Positions 6,998 to 13,182 of a stretch of DNA of 13,182 nucleotides are shown here, one piece after another. Position numbers and translations under genes: made by a program. This stretch comes from Dehalococcoidales bacterium (GTDB lineage: Bacteria; Chloroflexota; Dehalococcoidia; E44-bin15), in the NCBI GenBank assembly GCA_012974295.1, contig JAAXQM010000229.1:1-13182 (forward strand), given 5' to 3'. The notes below the pieces were generated by a model. The model had not been told where the DNA came from. It saw only the letters and a list, made by a program, of their open reading frames with translations, and searched no databases. The number at the start of each line of letters is the position of its first letter. Within the stretch, counting starts at the first letter, position 1.

Positions 6998-7657
6998 TTA
7001 TCCCGCCGCCGCGAGGTGAGCCAGCCTAGTGGGCTGAGGGAGGCGATAACCTCTGAGGCAAGCCATCACCCATTGAATGGAAGCCTTAAGGTCAACCCTG
7101 TGCCCGATAGAGACATAGACAGGTTTTACGCCCCGCTTTGTCCGCAGAGCCGCCCCGATAACCTCACCCTTATCGAGGAGCTGTGTGTAATCTCCCGGCT
7201 CCTCCCCTAAATCACCGTGCTGGCCACACAGGATGGACTTGGCACAACCTATAGAGGGCGTACCCAATATAAGCCCAAGATGAGAAGCCAGACCCAATCT
7301 GCGGGGGTGTGCGATACCCTGAGCATCGGCGATAAATAGATCGGGTGTTACGGTAAGACCTTCGCAGGCAGCCAGAATCAACGGCACTTCCCGGAAAGAG
7401 AGAAGCCCTGGCACATAAGGAAAGTTGATCTCCAGTGTCACCACATTCTGCTCCACCAGAACAAGCCCGGGGAAATCGATCACTACCACTGCCCCCCGTG
7501 CTTTTCCATCACTGTCCTCGCGAGAAATATCCACACCAGCAATTAGATGAGGGGTTCCCAGCTCGTTTTTTCTTAATACCTGAGCTGCAAGAACCCGCTG
7601 GATTTCCTTAGCTTCAGCAACGCTCACCTGCCAGCTATGAAGATTGCGCCCTATCAT
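6998..7657 (-). CDS. nfi: Endonuclease V (deoxyinosine-specific nuclease)
   Basis: Endonuclease V nicks DNA at the second phosphodiester bond 3' of deoxyinosine and begins repair of deaminated adenine. Counting from a possible TTG start at 7666 (222 residues), the catalytic acids are D46 in AGVDIS, E93 in SFRE and D114 in IADAQG, with the wedge residues NFPYVPGLLSFRE (81-93), K143 in GCAKS and H189 in SIGHR. All family hallmarks are present. I place the start at ATG 7657 (219 residues) because the TTG overlaps the -10 box of a good promoter (7666-7694), which would make the mRNA essentially leaderless at the ATG. If another promoter is used, the TTG at 7666 with GGA upstream is the alternative. 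It is first in a minus-strand group with prfB and the peptidase gene. Confidence 0.93.
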   Translation of the reverse strand: MIGRNLHSWQVSVAEAKEIQRVLAAQVLRKNELGTPHLIAGVDISREDSDGKARGAVVVIDFPGLVLVEQNVVTLEINFPYVPGLLSFREVPLILAACEGLTVTPDLFIADAQGIAHPRRLGLASHLGLILGTPSIGCAKSILCGQHGDLGEEPGDYTQLLDKGEVIGAALRTKRGVKPVYVSIGHRVDLKASIQWVMACLRGYRLPQPTRLAHLAAAG

Positions 7658-7665
7658 ACCAATCA

Positions 7666-7694
7666 ATTATATCCGCTGTAGTATCTACAGACAA
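7666..7694 (-). promoter_or_regulatory. Sigma-70-type promoter for the endonuclease V-prfB group
   Basis: On the minus strand TTGTCT (7694-7689) and a perfect TATAAT (7671-7666) are separated by 17 bp. Start of transcription is expected at about 7659, two bases before ATG 7657, which suggests a leaderless endonuclease V message. The -35 box lies only nine bases from the -35 of the divergent rpsP promoter. Confidence 0.6.
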
Positions 7695-7703
7695 CTAAAG
7701 CCA

Positions 7704-7732
7704 TTGACACAAGGTATTATTTCACTCATAAT
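7704..7732 (+). promoter_or_regulatory. Sigma-70-type promoter for the rpsP operon
   Basis: TTGACA at 7704-7709 and CATAAT at 7727-7732 have a 17-bp spacer, so 11 of 12 bases fit consensus. Transcription would start near 7739, about 15 nt before the rpsP ATG. This short leader still includes the GAGAGGT ribosome binding site at 7742-7748. Confidence 0.75.
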
Positions 7733-7753
7733 AGCAATATTGAGAGGTAAGTA

Positions 7754-8488
7754 ATGGTAAAAATTCGATTGAGTCGTTTGGGTAGAAAAAAGAGGCCCAG
7801 CTACCGGGTGGTGGTCGCCGATGCCCGGGCCCCACGTGATGGCGCCTTTATTGAAATCATCGGTCACTATAATCCTTTAACAGACCCTGCTACCATCGTC
7901 ATCGATGAGGAGAAGGCCCTAAATTGGATTGGTAAGGGGGCCCAGCCTACAGAAAGAGTGTCCATCTTGCTGGCGAAATTGGGCATCATTGAGAAGCCTA
8001 CAAAAAAACACACAGAGAAGCTTGCAAAGAAACTTGCAGAGGAAAAAACAGATAAACCCACAGAGAAGCCAGCGAAGAAACCCAAGGAGGAACCGACAGC
8101 CGAGCTGGTGGAGGAGAAGCCCGCCGAGGAAGAGCCTGCAGCGGAACCCGTAGAGGAGCCCACAGCCAAGATGGCGGAGGAGAAGCCCGCCGAGGAAGAG
8201 CCTGCGGCGGAACCCGTAGAGGAGCCCACAGCCGAGCTAGTGGAGGAAAAGCCCGCTGAGGAAGAGCCTAAAGCGGAACCTGTAGAGGAACCCACAGCCG
8301 AGCTGGTGGAGGAAAAACCCGCCGAGGAAGAGCCTAAAGCGGAACCTGTAGAGGAACCCGCAGCCGAGCTGGCGGAGGAAAAGCCCACTGAGGAAGAGCC
8401 TGCAGCGGAACCTGTAGATGAGCCCACAGCCGAGCTGGCGGAGGAAAAGCCCACTGAGGAAGAGCCTACAGCTAAGAGCAAAGAATAG
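7754..8488 (+). CDS. rpsP: 30S ribosomal protein S16 with long repetitive C-terminal tail
   Basis: Residues 1-80 are an ordinary S16, a small-subunit protein needed for 30S assembly: the opening MVKIRLSRLGRKKRPSYRVV, the RAPRDGAFIEIIGHYNP core and GAQPTERVSILL are all canonical. The gene then continues to residue 244, about 160 residues beyond the normal S16 length. Residues 81-111 are lysine-rich (KPTKK, KLAKK, EKPAKKPK). Residues 112-243 are six tandem copies of a 22-residue acidic Glu/Pro/Ala unit (EEPTAELVEEKPAEEEP followed by xAEPV). The tail has no predicted fold and looks disordered. GAGAGGT at 7742-7748 fixes the start. The gene heads an operon with a KH-domain gene and rimM. The frame is intact and the repeats keep it in phase, so the tail is probably translated. 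Confidence 0.95.
   Translation: MVKIRLSRLGRKKRPSYRVVVADARAPRDGAFIEIIGHYNPLTDPATIVIDEEKALNWIGKGAQPTERVSILLAKLGIIEKPTKKHTEKLAKKLAEEKTDKPTEKPAKKPKEEPTAELVEEKPAEEEPAAEPVEEPTAKMAEEKPAEEEPAAEPVEEPTAELVEEKPAEEEPKAEPVEEPTAELVEEKPAEEEPKAEPVEEPAAELAEEKPTEEEPAAEPVDEPTAELAEEKPTEEEPTAKSKE
8087..8482 (+). repeat. Six tandem 66-bp units inside rpsP
   Basis: Six head-to-tail 66-bp units encode the 22-residue acidic repeat of the S16 tail. Units start at 8087, 8153, 8219, 8285, 8351 and 8417. They differ mainly at single bases. Units three and four encode identical 22-residue sequences, which suggests recent copying by slippage or unequal recombination. The last unit degenerates into TAKSKE before the stop. 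Confidence 0.93.
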
Positions 8489-8495
8489 CACACGA

Positions 8496-8512
8496 CCCTT
8501 CCTCAAGAAGGG
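8496..8512 (+). other. Small intercistronic hairpin between rpsP and the KH gene
   Basis: CCCTTC (8496-8501) and GAAGGG (8507-8512) form a 6-bp stem with a five-base loop. No T run follows, so it is not a standard terminator. It might influence processing or message stability in the 52-base gap. Confidence 0.3.
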
Positions 8513-8540
8513 ATCGAAAAACAAGTATAGGAGGGGGGGA

Positions 8541-8768
8541 ATGAAAGAGCTTGTCGAGTATATAGCCAAGGCGATCGTGAACAAGCCGGATGATGTGGTG
8601 GTAACCGAGGAGCAAAGCGAAGGCGGTGTGCTCCTTAAGCTGCAGGTTGACCAGGAGGATATGGGACGGGTGATCGGCAAACAGGGCCGGGTAGTCCAAG
8701 CTATGCGTACCCTGCTAAGGGTGGTTGCAGTCAAGCAAGGAACCCGTGTAGAGCTCGTAGTAGAGTAA
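8541..8768 (+). CDS. khpA: KH-domain RNA-binding protein KhpA
   Basis: The 75-residue protein is one type-II KH domain. The RNA-binding GxxG loop is visible as GKQG (residues 46-49) within MGRVIGKQGRVVQAMRTLL, followed by the helix and final strand RVELVVE. This is the normal full length of KhpA (YlqC), which binds many RNAs, often with a second KH protein, and affects cell size and division in Firmicutes. AGGAGG at 8529-8534, six bases before ATG, is the strongest ribosome binding site in the operon. An upstream ATG in the same frame (8418) lies inside rpsP and is rejected for lack of family similarity. The position between rpsP and rimM is the common bacterial arrangement, which ties it to ribosome assembly. 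Confidence 0.93.
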   Translation: MKELVEYIAKAIVNKPDDVVVTEEQSEGGVLLKLQVDQEDMGRVIGKQGRVVQAMRTLLRVVAVKQGTRVELVVE

Positions 8769-8786
8769 TCCTGGTTTAATATCAAT

Positions 8787-9302
8787 ATGGATTCCCAGTT
8801 CATCGCGGTTGGTCGAGTCGTTACCGTATGTGGAGTACGTGGTGAGGTAAAGGTTGAGGTGATGACAGACTTCCCCGATCGATTCTCGCCCCAGGAGAAG
8901 GTCTACATTAAGGGACGAGCGGTGACCATCGAACAGAGCAGGTGGCACCGGGGGAGAGTAATCCTCAAGCTGGCCACCATCGATAGGGTGGAAGATGCCA
9001 CAGAGCTTCGCGGGCAATTCCTAGAGGTGCCACAATCCCAGATTCGCCCACTACAGAATGGTGAGTATTATCAGTTTCAGATTCTCGGCCTCGAGGTCTG
9101 GACTACTGAAGGGGAACTTCTGGGTCGGATCGCCCACATCCTACCCACAGGGAGTAACGATGTATATGTAGTGCCGTCCAAGCATGGAGAGCTACTGATC
9201 CCCGCCATCGAGGATGTGGTAATATCGGTAGACCTGGCAAAAGGCCGTATTGTAATTGAGCTAATCGAGGGTCTGCTACAGGAGAAAGTTCGATCTGAAT
9301 AA
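8787..9302 (+). CDS. rimM: Ribosome maturation factor RimM
   Basis: RimM binds S19 in the 30S head and assists late 16S rRNA folding. The 171 residues show both expected domains. The N-terminal beta-barrel opens with IAVGRVVTVCGVRGEVKVEV (6-25) and runs to about residue 90 (ATELRGQFLEVP). The C-terminal PRC-barrel from about 95 has EYYQFQILGLEVWTTEGELLG and the hallmark ELLIPAIEDVV followed by IELIEGLL. It follows the KH gene by 18 bp, with a weak Shine-Dalgarno, so translation probably depends on coupling. In many bacteria trmD and rplS follow rimM, but here the next gene is rex. Confidence 0.95.
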   Translation: MDSQFIAVGRVVTVCGVRGEVKVEVMTDFPDRFSPQEKVYIKGRAVTIEQSRWHRGRVILKLATIDRVEDATELRGQFLEVPQSQIRPLQNGEYYQFQILGLEVWTTEGELLGRIAHILPTGSNDVYVVPSKHGELLIPAIEDVVISVDLAKGRIVIELIEGLLQEKVRSE

Positions 9303-9394
9303 AGCGATTTTGGGTCATCAAGACACCTCAAATAACCTTCCACCGTGAGATAAAGATACCGTTCCAGTCCAAACAGTAACACAAAGATGTTAGG

Positions 9395-9418
9395 TTAGCC
9401 CCGTTTGCATCGGGCTAA
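9395..9418 (+). other. Hairpin directly abutting the annotated rex ATG
   Basis: TTAGCCC (9395-9401) and GGGCTAA (9412-9418) are perfect 7-bp complements with a ten-base loop, ending on the base before ATG 9419. There is no recognisable Shine-Dalgarno for that ATG. The stem could hide the start, or the true start may be the second ATG at 9431. The rest of the 116-bp gap from 9303 shows no clear promoter and no Rex-type palindrome. Confidence 0.45.
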
Positions 9419-10063
9419 ATGAGTAGAAACATGGCATCTCAAATCCCAGATGTGGTAATATTTCGTTTGCCGTTATATCTACGCATCCTTACTCTCCTTA
9501 CGGAGGAGAACGCTGAGGTAGTCAGTTCTCAAGAGTTGGGGGCGAGATTATGGATGACCCCCGCGCAAATTCGAAAGGACCTGAGCTATTTCGGCAAGTT
9601 TGGCAAACAGGGAAAAGGCTATAATATTGCACAGCTCCGGGAGGAACTGCGGCAGATTCTGGGGCTTAACCGGGAGTGGTGCGTGGCTCTTATTGGTGTG
9701 GGAAGATTGGGGAAGGCGATTCTCGACTATGGCATGCTTGCGCTACGCGAGTTCAACATTGTGGCTGCTTTTGATATTGACCCCCATCAAATTGGCAGAA
9801 ACGTAAGCGGGCTAATGATTCAGGATCTCGCCGAGCTCGCCGATACGGTGAAAAGCCAGGGTATAGAAATCTGCATTGTCGCCGTGCCCCCATCACAGGT
9901 CCAAAGGGCCATCGACTGCGTGGTAGATTGCGGTATCAAAGCGATATTAAACTATGCCCCTGCTGCAGCCCGCGTACCCAAGGACGTACGCATGCAGGAG
10001 GTAGACCCCACGCTCGCCCTGCAGACTATGACCTACCATCTAAAGTCCCTGAGCTCCCCCTAA
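9419..10063 (+). CDS. rex: Redox-sensing transcriptional repressor Rex
   Basis: Rex binds operators of fermentation and respiration genes when NADH/NAD is low and releases them when NADH binds. The 214 residues have the expected two parts. The N-terminal winged helix (about 10-80) carries the hallmark IRKDLSYFGKFGKQGKGY (51-68). A Rossmann domain follows with GVGRLG (93-98), D119 at the strand end and VAVPPSQ (154-160). A C-terminal helix, residues about 196-210, swaps between dimer partners. I keep ATG 9419; ATG 9431 (M5) is a realistic alternative because no ribosome binding site precedes the first and a hairpin abuts it. The 3' end overlaps atpC on the other strand by 24 bp. Rex near energy-metabolism genes fits its role, but the overlap alone does not show that it regulates the ATP synthase. 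Confidence 0.94.
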   Translation: MSRNMASQIPDVVIFRLPLYLRILTLLTEENAEVVSSQELGARLWMTPAQIRKDLSYFGKFGKQGKGYNIAQLREELRQILGLNREWCVALIGVGRLGKAILDYGMLALREFNIVAAFDIDPHQIGRNVSGLMIQDLAELADTVKSQGIEICIVAVPPSQVQRAIDCVVDCGIKAILNYAPAAARVPKDVRMQEVDPTLALQTMTYHLKSLSSP

Positions 10064-10480
10064 GCCAGACTTCGGTTTTCTCCTTCGCTCCGCTACCTTT
10101 AGCCGTACCAGAGAGCGCTTGAGTGCCACCTCAGCACGGGCAAGGTCCATTTCAGGAACATGATCCCTAAGCCTCGCTTCGGCTCGGCCTTTTGCCACTT
10201 CAGCACGGGCAATATCGATCTCCTCAGCCCGCTCGGCGGTATCGGCAAGCACGGTAACCCGATTCTGCATTATCTCGAGAAATCCGCCGCTCACAAACAT
10301 GGCTGTCTCCTCGCTGCCCTTCCTAACCACCAGCTCGCCGGGCTGAAGCATGGTCAAGAGTGGAGCATGGCTGGGGAGGATACCCATTTCCCCCTGGACG
10401 CCCGGGGCGATGACGATATCAACATCATCGGAGTAAAGCAGACGTTCCGCAGTCACGATTTCAAACTTCAATTTATCCAA
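10040..10480 (-). CDS. atpC: ATP synthase F1 epsilon subunit
   Basis: Epsilon joins gamma in the central stalk and can inhibit ATP hydrolysis. The 146 residues, slightly long for the family, have the N-terminal beta-sandwich with the canonical GVQGEMGILPSHAPLLTML (27-45) and SGGFLEIMQNRVTVLAD (64-80), then a two-helix C-terminal domain from about residue 85 (AEEIDIARAEVAKGRAEARL onward) rich in charged residues. The start is TTG 10480, read from family alignment; AGGGAG lies about nine bases upstream and no ATG fits. It is the last gene of the operon, 33 bp after atpD. Its last 24 bp lie inside the convergent rex gene, so the two messages have complementary 3' ends. Confidence 0.94.
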   Translation of the reverse strand: MDKLKFEIVTAERLLYSDDVDIVIAPGVQGEMGILPSHAPLLTMLQPGELVVRKGSEETAMFVSGGFLEIMQNRVTVLADTAERAEEIDIARAEVAKGRAEARLRDHVPEMDLARAEVALKRSLVRLKVAERRRKPKSGLGGAQGL

Positions 10481-10513
10481 GGATTATAACTCCCTGTAGC
10501 CCAGATATCACAA

Positions 10514-11908
10514 CTATGCTTCCTCAAATTTCCTCGCCTTCTCCACTGCCTCATCTATGGTACCCGTCATCCAGAAGGCCTGCTCGGGAAGGGCATCGTG
10601 GTTTCCATCAAGTATTTCCTTGAAACCACGTACTGTCTCTTTTACGGGAACGTAGCGGCCTTCCGTACCAGTGAATGCTTCAGCAACAAACATCGGCTGT
10701 GAGAGAAATCTCTGGATCTTGCGGGCGCGCATTACTGTAAGCTTGTCTTCCTCCGCGAGCTCTTCCATACCCAATATTGCGATAATATCCTGAAGGTCCT
10801 TATACCGTTGGAGCACCCGCTGCACTCCGCGCGCCACACCGTAATGTTCCTCACCAACAATGTTTGGATCAAGGATGCGAGAGGTGGAGACCAACGGATC
10901 AACAGCAGGATAGAGCCCCTGCTCAGCAATAGCGCGCTCCAGGGCGACTACAGCGTCAAGGTGACCGAAGACTGTAGCAACACCGGGATCAGTATAGTCG
11001 TCAGCGGGGACATAGATTGCCTGGAAAGAGGTGATGGAGCCCTTTTTGGTGGAGGTAATCCTCTCCTCCAAAGCACCCATCTCGGTAGCCAGAGTAGGCT
11101 GATAACCCACCGCCGATGGCATCCGACCTAAAAGGGCCGATACCTCCATACCCGCCAGGGTATAGCGATAGATATTGTCGATGAAAAGCAGCACGTCCTG
11201 CCCCTCAACATCGCGGAAGTATTCCGCCATCGTGAGACCGGTGAAGCCAATACGCACCCTTACTCCGGGTGGCTCATTCATCTGCCCGAAAACAAGCACC
11301 GTCTTATCGATAACCCCCGAATCTCTCATTTCATGCCAGAGGTCATTACCCTCACGAGAACGCTCCCCGACACCAGCGAAAACGGAGAAGCCACCATGCT
11401 CGGTGGCGATATTACGAATGAGCTCCATGATAACAACAGTCTTTCCCACACCGGCACCACCGAAGGCGCCAACCTTACCACCTTTGGTAAAGGGAGTAAT
11501 AAGGTCAATTACCTTAATTCCAGTCTCCAGCATCTGAGTGGAGCTCTCTTGATCCTGAAATAAAGGTGCCGAGCGGTGGATAGGCCATCGCTCGCTAGCC
11601 TCAACGGAGCCCAAATTGTCCAGGGGCTCACCGAGAATATTAAACAAGCGTCCCAGGGTAGCACGTCCCACGGGGACAGAGATCGGTGCCCCGGTATCGA
11701 TAGCCTCGGTACCGCGCGCCAGGCCATCGGTGGGGGACATAGCGAGACATCGAACCCAGTTATTGCCGACATGCTGCTGTGTCTCGAGGATAATCTTGTC
11801 CCCATTAGTGGGGATCTCAATAGCATTATTTATTGCAGGCAACGCATCCGGTGGAAACTCTATATCTACCACCGTACCAATGATCTGGGTTACCTTTCCT
11901 TTTGCCAT
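10514..11908 (-). CDS. atpD: ATP synthase F1 beta subunit (catalytic)
   Basis: Beta carries the three catalytic sites of the F1 head. The 464 residues are full length. Key parts are the Walker A loop GGAGVGKT (150-157), GERSREGND (181-189) with catalytic E182, the Walker B strand DVLLFID (238-244) and the C-terminal lever at 382-388, which reads EELAEED instead of the textbook DELSEED. NIYRYT (245-250) and TDPGV (306-310) replace the commoner NIFRFT and TDPAP, variants I associate with Dehalococcoidia-like sequences. All catalytic residues are kept. AGGAGG five bases before ATG 11908 is the best ribosome binding site in the operon, fitting the high need for beta (three per complex). It follows atpG by 48 bp. 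Confidence 0.97.
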   Translation of the reverse strand: MAKGKVTQIIGTVVDIEFPPDALPAINNAIEIPTNGDKIILETQQHVGNNWVRCLAMSPTDGLARGTEAIDTGAPISVPVGRATLGRLFNILGEPLDNLGSVEASERWPIHRSAPLFQDQESSTQMLETGIKVIDLITPFTKGGKVGAFGGAGVGKTVVIMELIRNIATEHGGFSVFAGVGERSREGNDLWHEMRDSGVIDKTVLVFGQMNEPPGVRVRIGFTGLTMAEYFRDVEGQDVLLFIDNIYRYTLAGMEVSALLGRMPSAVGYQPTLATEMGALEERITSTKKGSITSFQAIYVPADDYTDPGVATVFGHLDAVVALERAIAEQGLYPAVDPLVSTSRILDPNIVGEEHYGVARGVQRVLQRYKDLQDIIAILGMEELAEEDKLTVMRARKIQRFLSQPMFVAEAFTGTEGRYVPVKETVRGFKEILDGNHDALPEQAFWMTGTIDEAVEKARKFEEA

Positions 11909-11956
11909 AACAACCTCCTGCCTTATTCTAAACCAGCATCAATTCTTGCGTTTGCC

Positions 11957-12814
11957 CTATCCCAATGCCGCCACTCCCCCGACTATATCCAGAAGCTCCT
12001 TCGTAACCATCTCCTGCCTCACCTTGTTATAGGTAAGGGTAAGCTCCTCAACTATCTCCTTAGCATTGTCGGTGGCACTGCGCATTGCTACCATTCGTGC
12101 TGACTGCTCGCTGGCGATGGCCTCAAGGATGACATGGTAGAGTTCCTTTTCAACAAAGCGAGGTAGAAGCTCAGCGAGTACCTCAGCCGGCGATGGCTCG
12201 TATATATATTCCACATTTTGCCCCGGCTCAATAGCCGTCGGCTCAACAGGAAGCAGCCGCCACAGCACTGGCTGCTGGTTCATAGTATTTACAAACCGTG
12301 TATACGATACATATACTTCATCGATGAGGCCATTTGTATAATCATCGATGACGATATGGGTTATGGGCTGGATATCCACGATTGACGGGCGATCGCCAAG
12401 CTGCGTAAACTCGGCACGCACTTCCTGGCCCGAGCGATTCATAAAATCTCTCCCTTTACGACCGACGACAACTGTAGTTATGGGAACATTCTGCTCCAGG
12501 ATGAAGCTCGCTACACTGCGATTGATATTGGCAACAAGCCCTCCACAAAGGCCACGGTCAGGAGTTATATGGATGAGGGCAATTCTATTCACTTCACGCT
12601 GCTGAAGGAGAGGATGTACCTCCTCTCCAGAGCGGTGCTGCGCAGCAAGGTCAGCGAGAACCTGCTGCATTTTCTCAGCATAGGGGCGAGCGGCCATAGT
12701 GCGCTCCTGGGCTCGCCTCATCTTAGAGGCAGCTACCATCTCCATCGCTTTGGTAACCTTAGCGGTGTTCTGGACACTCTTTATTCGACGTCGTATTTCA
12801 CGTATAGTAGCCAT
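11957..12814 (-). CDS. atpG: ATP synthase F1 gamma subunit
   Basis: Gamma is the rotating shaft inside the alpha/beta ring. The 285 residues are standard length, with the two long coiled-coil helices at the ends: MATIREIRRRIKSVQNTAKV with KAMEMVAASKMRRAQ at the N-terminus, and ARMVAMRSATDNAKEIVEEL with YNKVRQEMVTKELLDIVGG at the C-terminus, both highly conserved. The middle Rossmann-like domain includes ITPDRGLCGGLVANINR. The start ATG 12814 is fixed by the family N-terminus; its Shine-Dalgarno is weak (GGAT then TAAAGA). The gap to atpA is 185 bp, large for this operon, and contains a repeat element. Confidence 0.96.
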   Translation of the reverse strand: MATIREIRRRIKSVQNTAKVTKAMEMVAASKMRRAQERTMAARPYAEKMQQVLADLAAQHRSGEEVHPLLQQREVNRIALIHITPDRGLCGGLVANINRSVASFILEQNVPITTVVVGRKGRDFMNRSGQEVRAEFTQLGDRPSIVDIQPITHIVIDDYTNGLIDEVYVSYTRFVNTMNQQPVLWRLLPVEPTAIEPGQNVEYIYEPSPAEVLAELLPRFVEKELYHVILEAIASEQSARMVAMRSATDNAKEIVEELTLTYNKVRQEMVTKELLDIVGGVAALG

Positions 12815-12999
12815 TCTTTAATCCGTTATATATGATATCCCTTTGCTTACTCTATGAGTATGCTGAAATAGTCTTTATCAACCCCCTATATCCCCCAGTC
12901 TTGGGGGATTTTTGAAGCTGGGGGACACCCCCAGACCCCCGGCAGGAAGTATCCTGCACCTCTTTTTCAGTGGTCTCTCTATATATGACTATTGTGACC
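12815..12999 (-). other. Enlarged atpA-atpG spacer
   Basis: This 185-bp gap is filled in its middle by the half palindrome at 12889-12973 and is otherwise AT-rich without a frame worth calling. I looked for a minus-strand promoter before atpG and found only poor matches (a TTGATA with no good -10 at the right distance). Transcription of atpG-atpD-atpC therefore probably reads through the repeat. Confidence 0.6.
12889..12973. repeat. Half-size copy of the window-start palindromic element inside the atp operon
   Basis: Hand alignment of 98-182 with 12889-12973 gives about 86% identity with one single-base gap. Three consecutive hairpins are kept: ATCCCCCA/TGGGGGAT (12890-12909), CTGGGGG/CCCCCAG (12918-12934) and GCAGGA/TCCTGC (12942-12957). 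The left arm and the outer terminal repeat of the full element are absent. The copy lies between atpA and atpG and disrupts neither frame. On the plus strand the first hairpin is followed by TTTTT (12909-12913); on the minus strand, the direction of the operon, no T run follows it. Confidence 0.88.
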
Positions 13000-13182
13000 T
13001 CAATAGGGCACTTGCTGTTTGAACTCGTTGATCGCTTGCTTAAGCGCCTCTTCGGTCTCATCGCTTATTTGCTTCTCCGTGTCAATCCGCTGGCCAATCT
13101 CGGGGTGGCTTGTCTCCATAAAGCGATGGAACGCCCCTTCAAAGGCCATGACCTTATCCACGGGAACATCATCGAGGTAGCC
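13000..13182 (-). CDS. atpA: ATP synthase F1 alpha subunit, C-terminal 60 residues (partial)
   Basis: The frame enters from the right edge of the window and stops at TGA (13002-13000). The 60 visible residues begin GYLDDVPVDKV and contain FEGAFHRFMETSHPEIGQRI, the typical end of the alpha subunit helical domain. The short end INEFKQQVPY closes the protein. Alpha forms the non-catalytic nucleotide-binding half of the F1 head; the nucleotide-binding part is outside the window. It is the first visible gene of the operon atpA-atpG-atpD-atpC, the normal order. Confidence 0.92.
   Translation of the reverse strand, partial: GYLDDVPVDKVMAFEGAFHRFMETSHPEIGQRIDTEKQISDETEEALKQAINEFKQQVPY

Noticed and set aside
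7867..8493. Long minus-strand frame of 208 residues, rich in Ser and Gly, opposite the rpsP tail
   Set aside because: It is the antisense image of the 66-bp repeats in rpsP; its regular SSxVGSSTGSA pattern follows from the repeat and has no independent start signal.
12815..12886. Internal promoter for atpG-atpD-atpC
   Set aside because: TTGATA and several AT-rich hexamers are present but none has a good partner at 16-18 bp; chance matches are expected in AT-rich DNA.
1..13182. CRISPR arrays, toxin-antitoxin pairs, phage genes, transposases, tRNA or rRNA
   Set aside because: No regularly spaced direct repeats with unique spacers and no recognisable members of these classes; the only tandem repeat is in-frame within rpsP.

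Overview
The window reads as a chromosomal segment of an uncultured or little-studied bacterium, most likely a Chloroflexota member close to Dehalococcoidia. I infer this from three things: the DUF5679-type zinc-ribbon miniprotein, the inositol-lipid gene set in a non-actinobacterial setting, and the flavour of the F1 beta subunit (an NIYRYT stretch and a TDPGV stretch in place of the commoner NIFRFT and TDPAP). No 16S gene is present, so this is a family-level impression only.

Layout. Positions 1-216 are a nearly perfect 216-bp palindrome whose right end supplies a -35 box for a 46-residue zinc-ribbon gene (265-405). A PHP-domain phosphoesterase (459-1124, minus) converges on it and diverges from a plus-strand lipid cluster: inositol-3-phosphate synthase (1165-2241), a collapsed PHP-domain pseudogene (2318-2728), a PimA-like GT4 glycosyltransferase (2728-3837) and a CDP-alcohol phosphatidyltransferase (3927-4544). 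Together these would make inositol-1-phosphate, attach it to CDP-diacylglycerol and then glycosylate the inositol lipid.

A minus-strand group follows: endonuclease V (6998-7657), peptide chain release factor 2 with its classic programmed +1 frameshift (5804-6911), and a membrane-anchored gluzincin peptidase (4560-5807) overlapping prfB by four bases. Back-to-back promoters at 7666-7732 separate this group from a plus-strand translation operon: rpsP with a long repetitive acidic tail, a KH-domain RNA-binding protein, and rimM. The NADH/NAD-sensing repressor gene rex comes next.

The rest is the distal part of an F-type ATP synthase operon on the minus strand (atpA end, atpG, atpD, atpC). Its atpC runs 24 bp into the 3' end of rex. 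A half-size copy of the window-start palindrome sits in the atpA-atpG spacer, so the palindrome belongs to a dispersed repeat family. The most unusual items are this repeat family, with its promoter and terminator potential, the S16 tail and the collapsed PHP gene. I see no CRISPR array, defence system, transposase, tRNA or rRNA.
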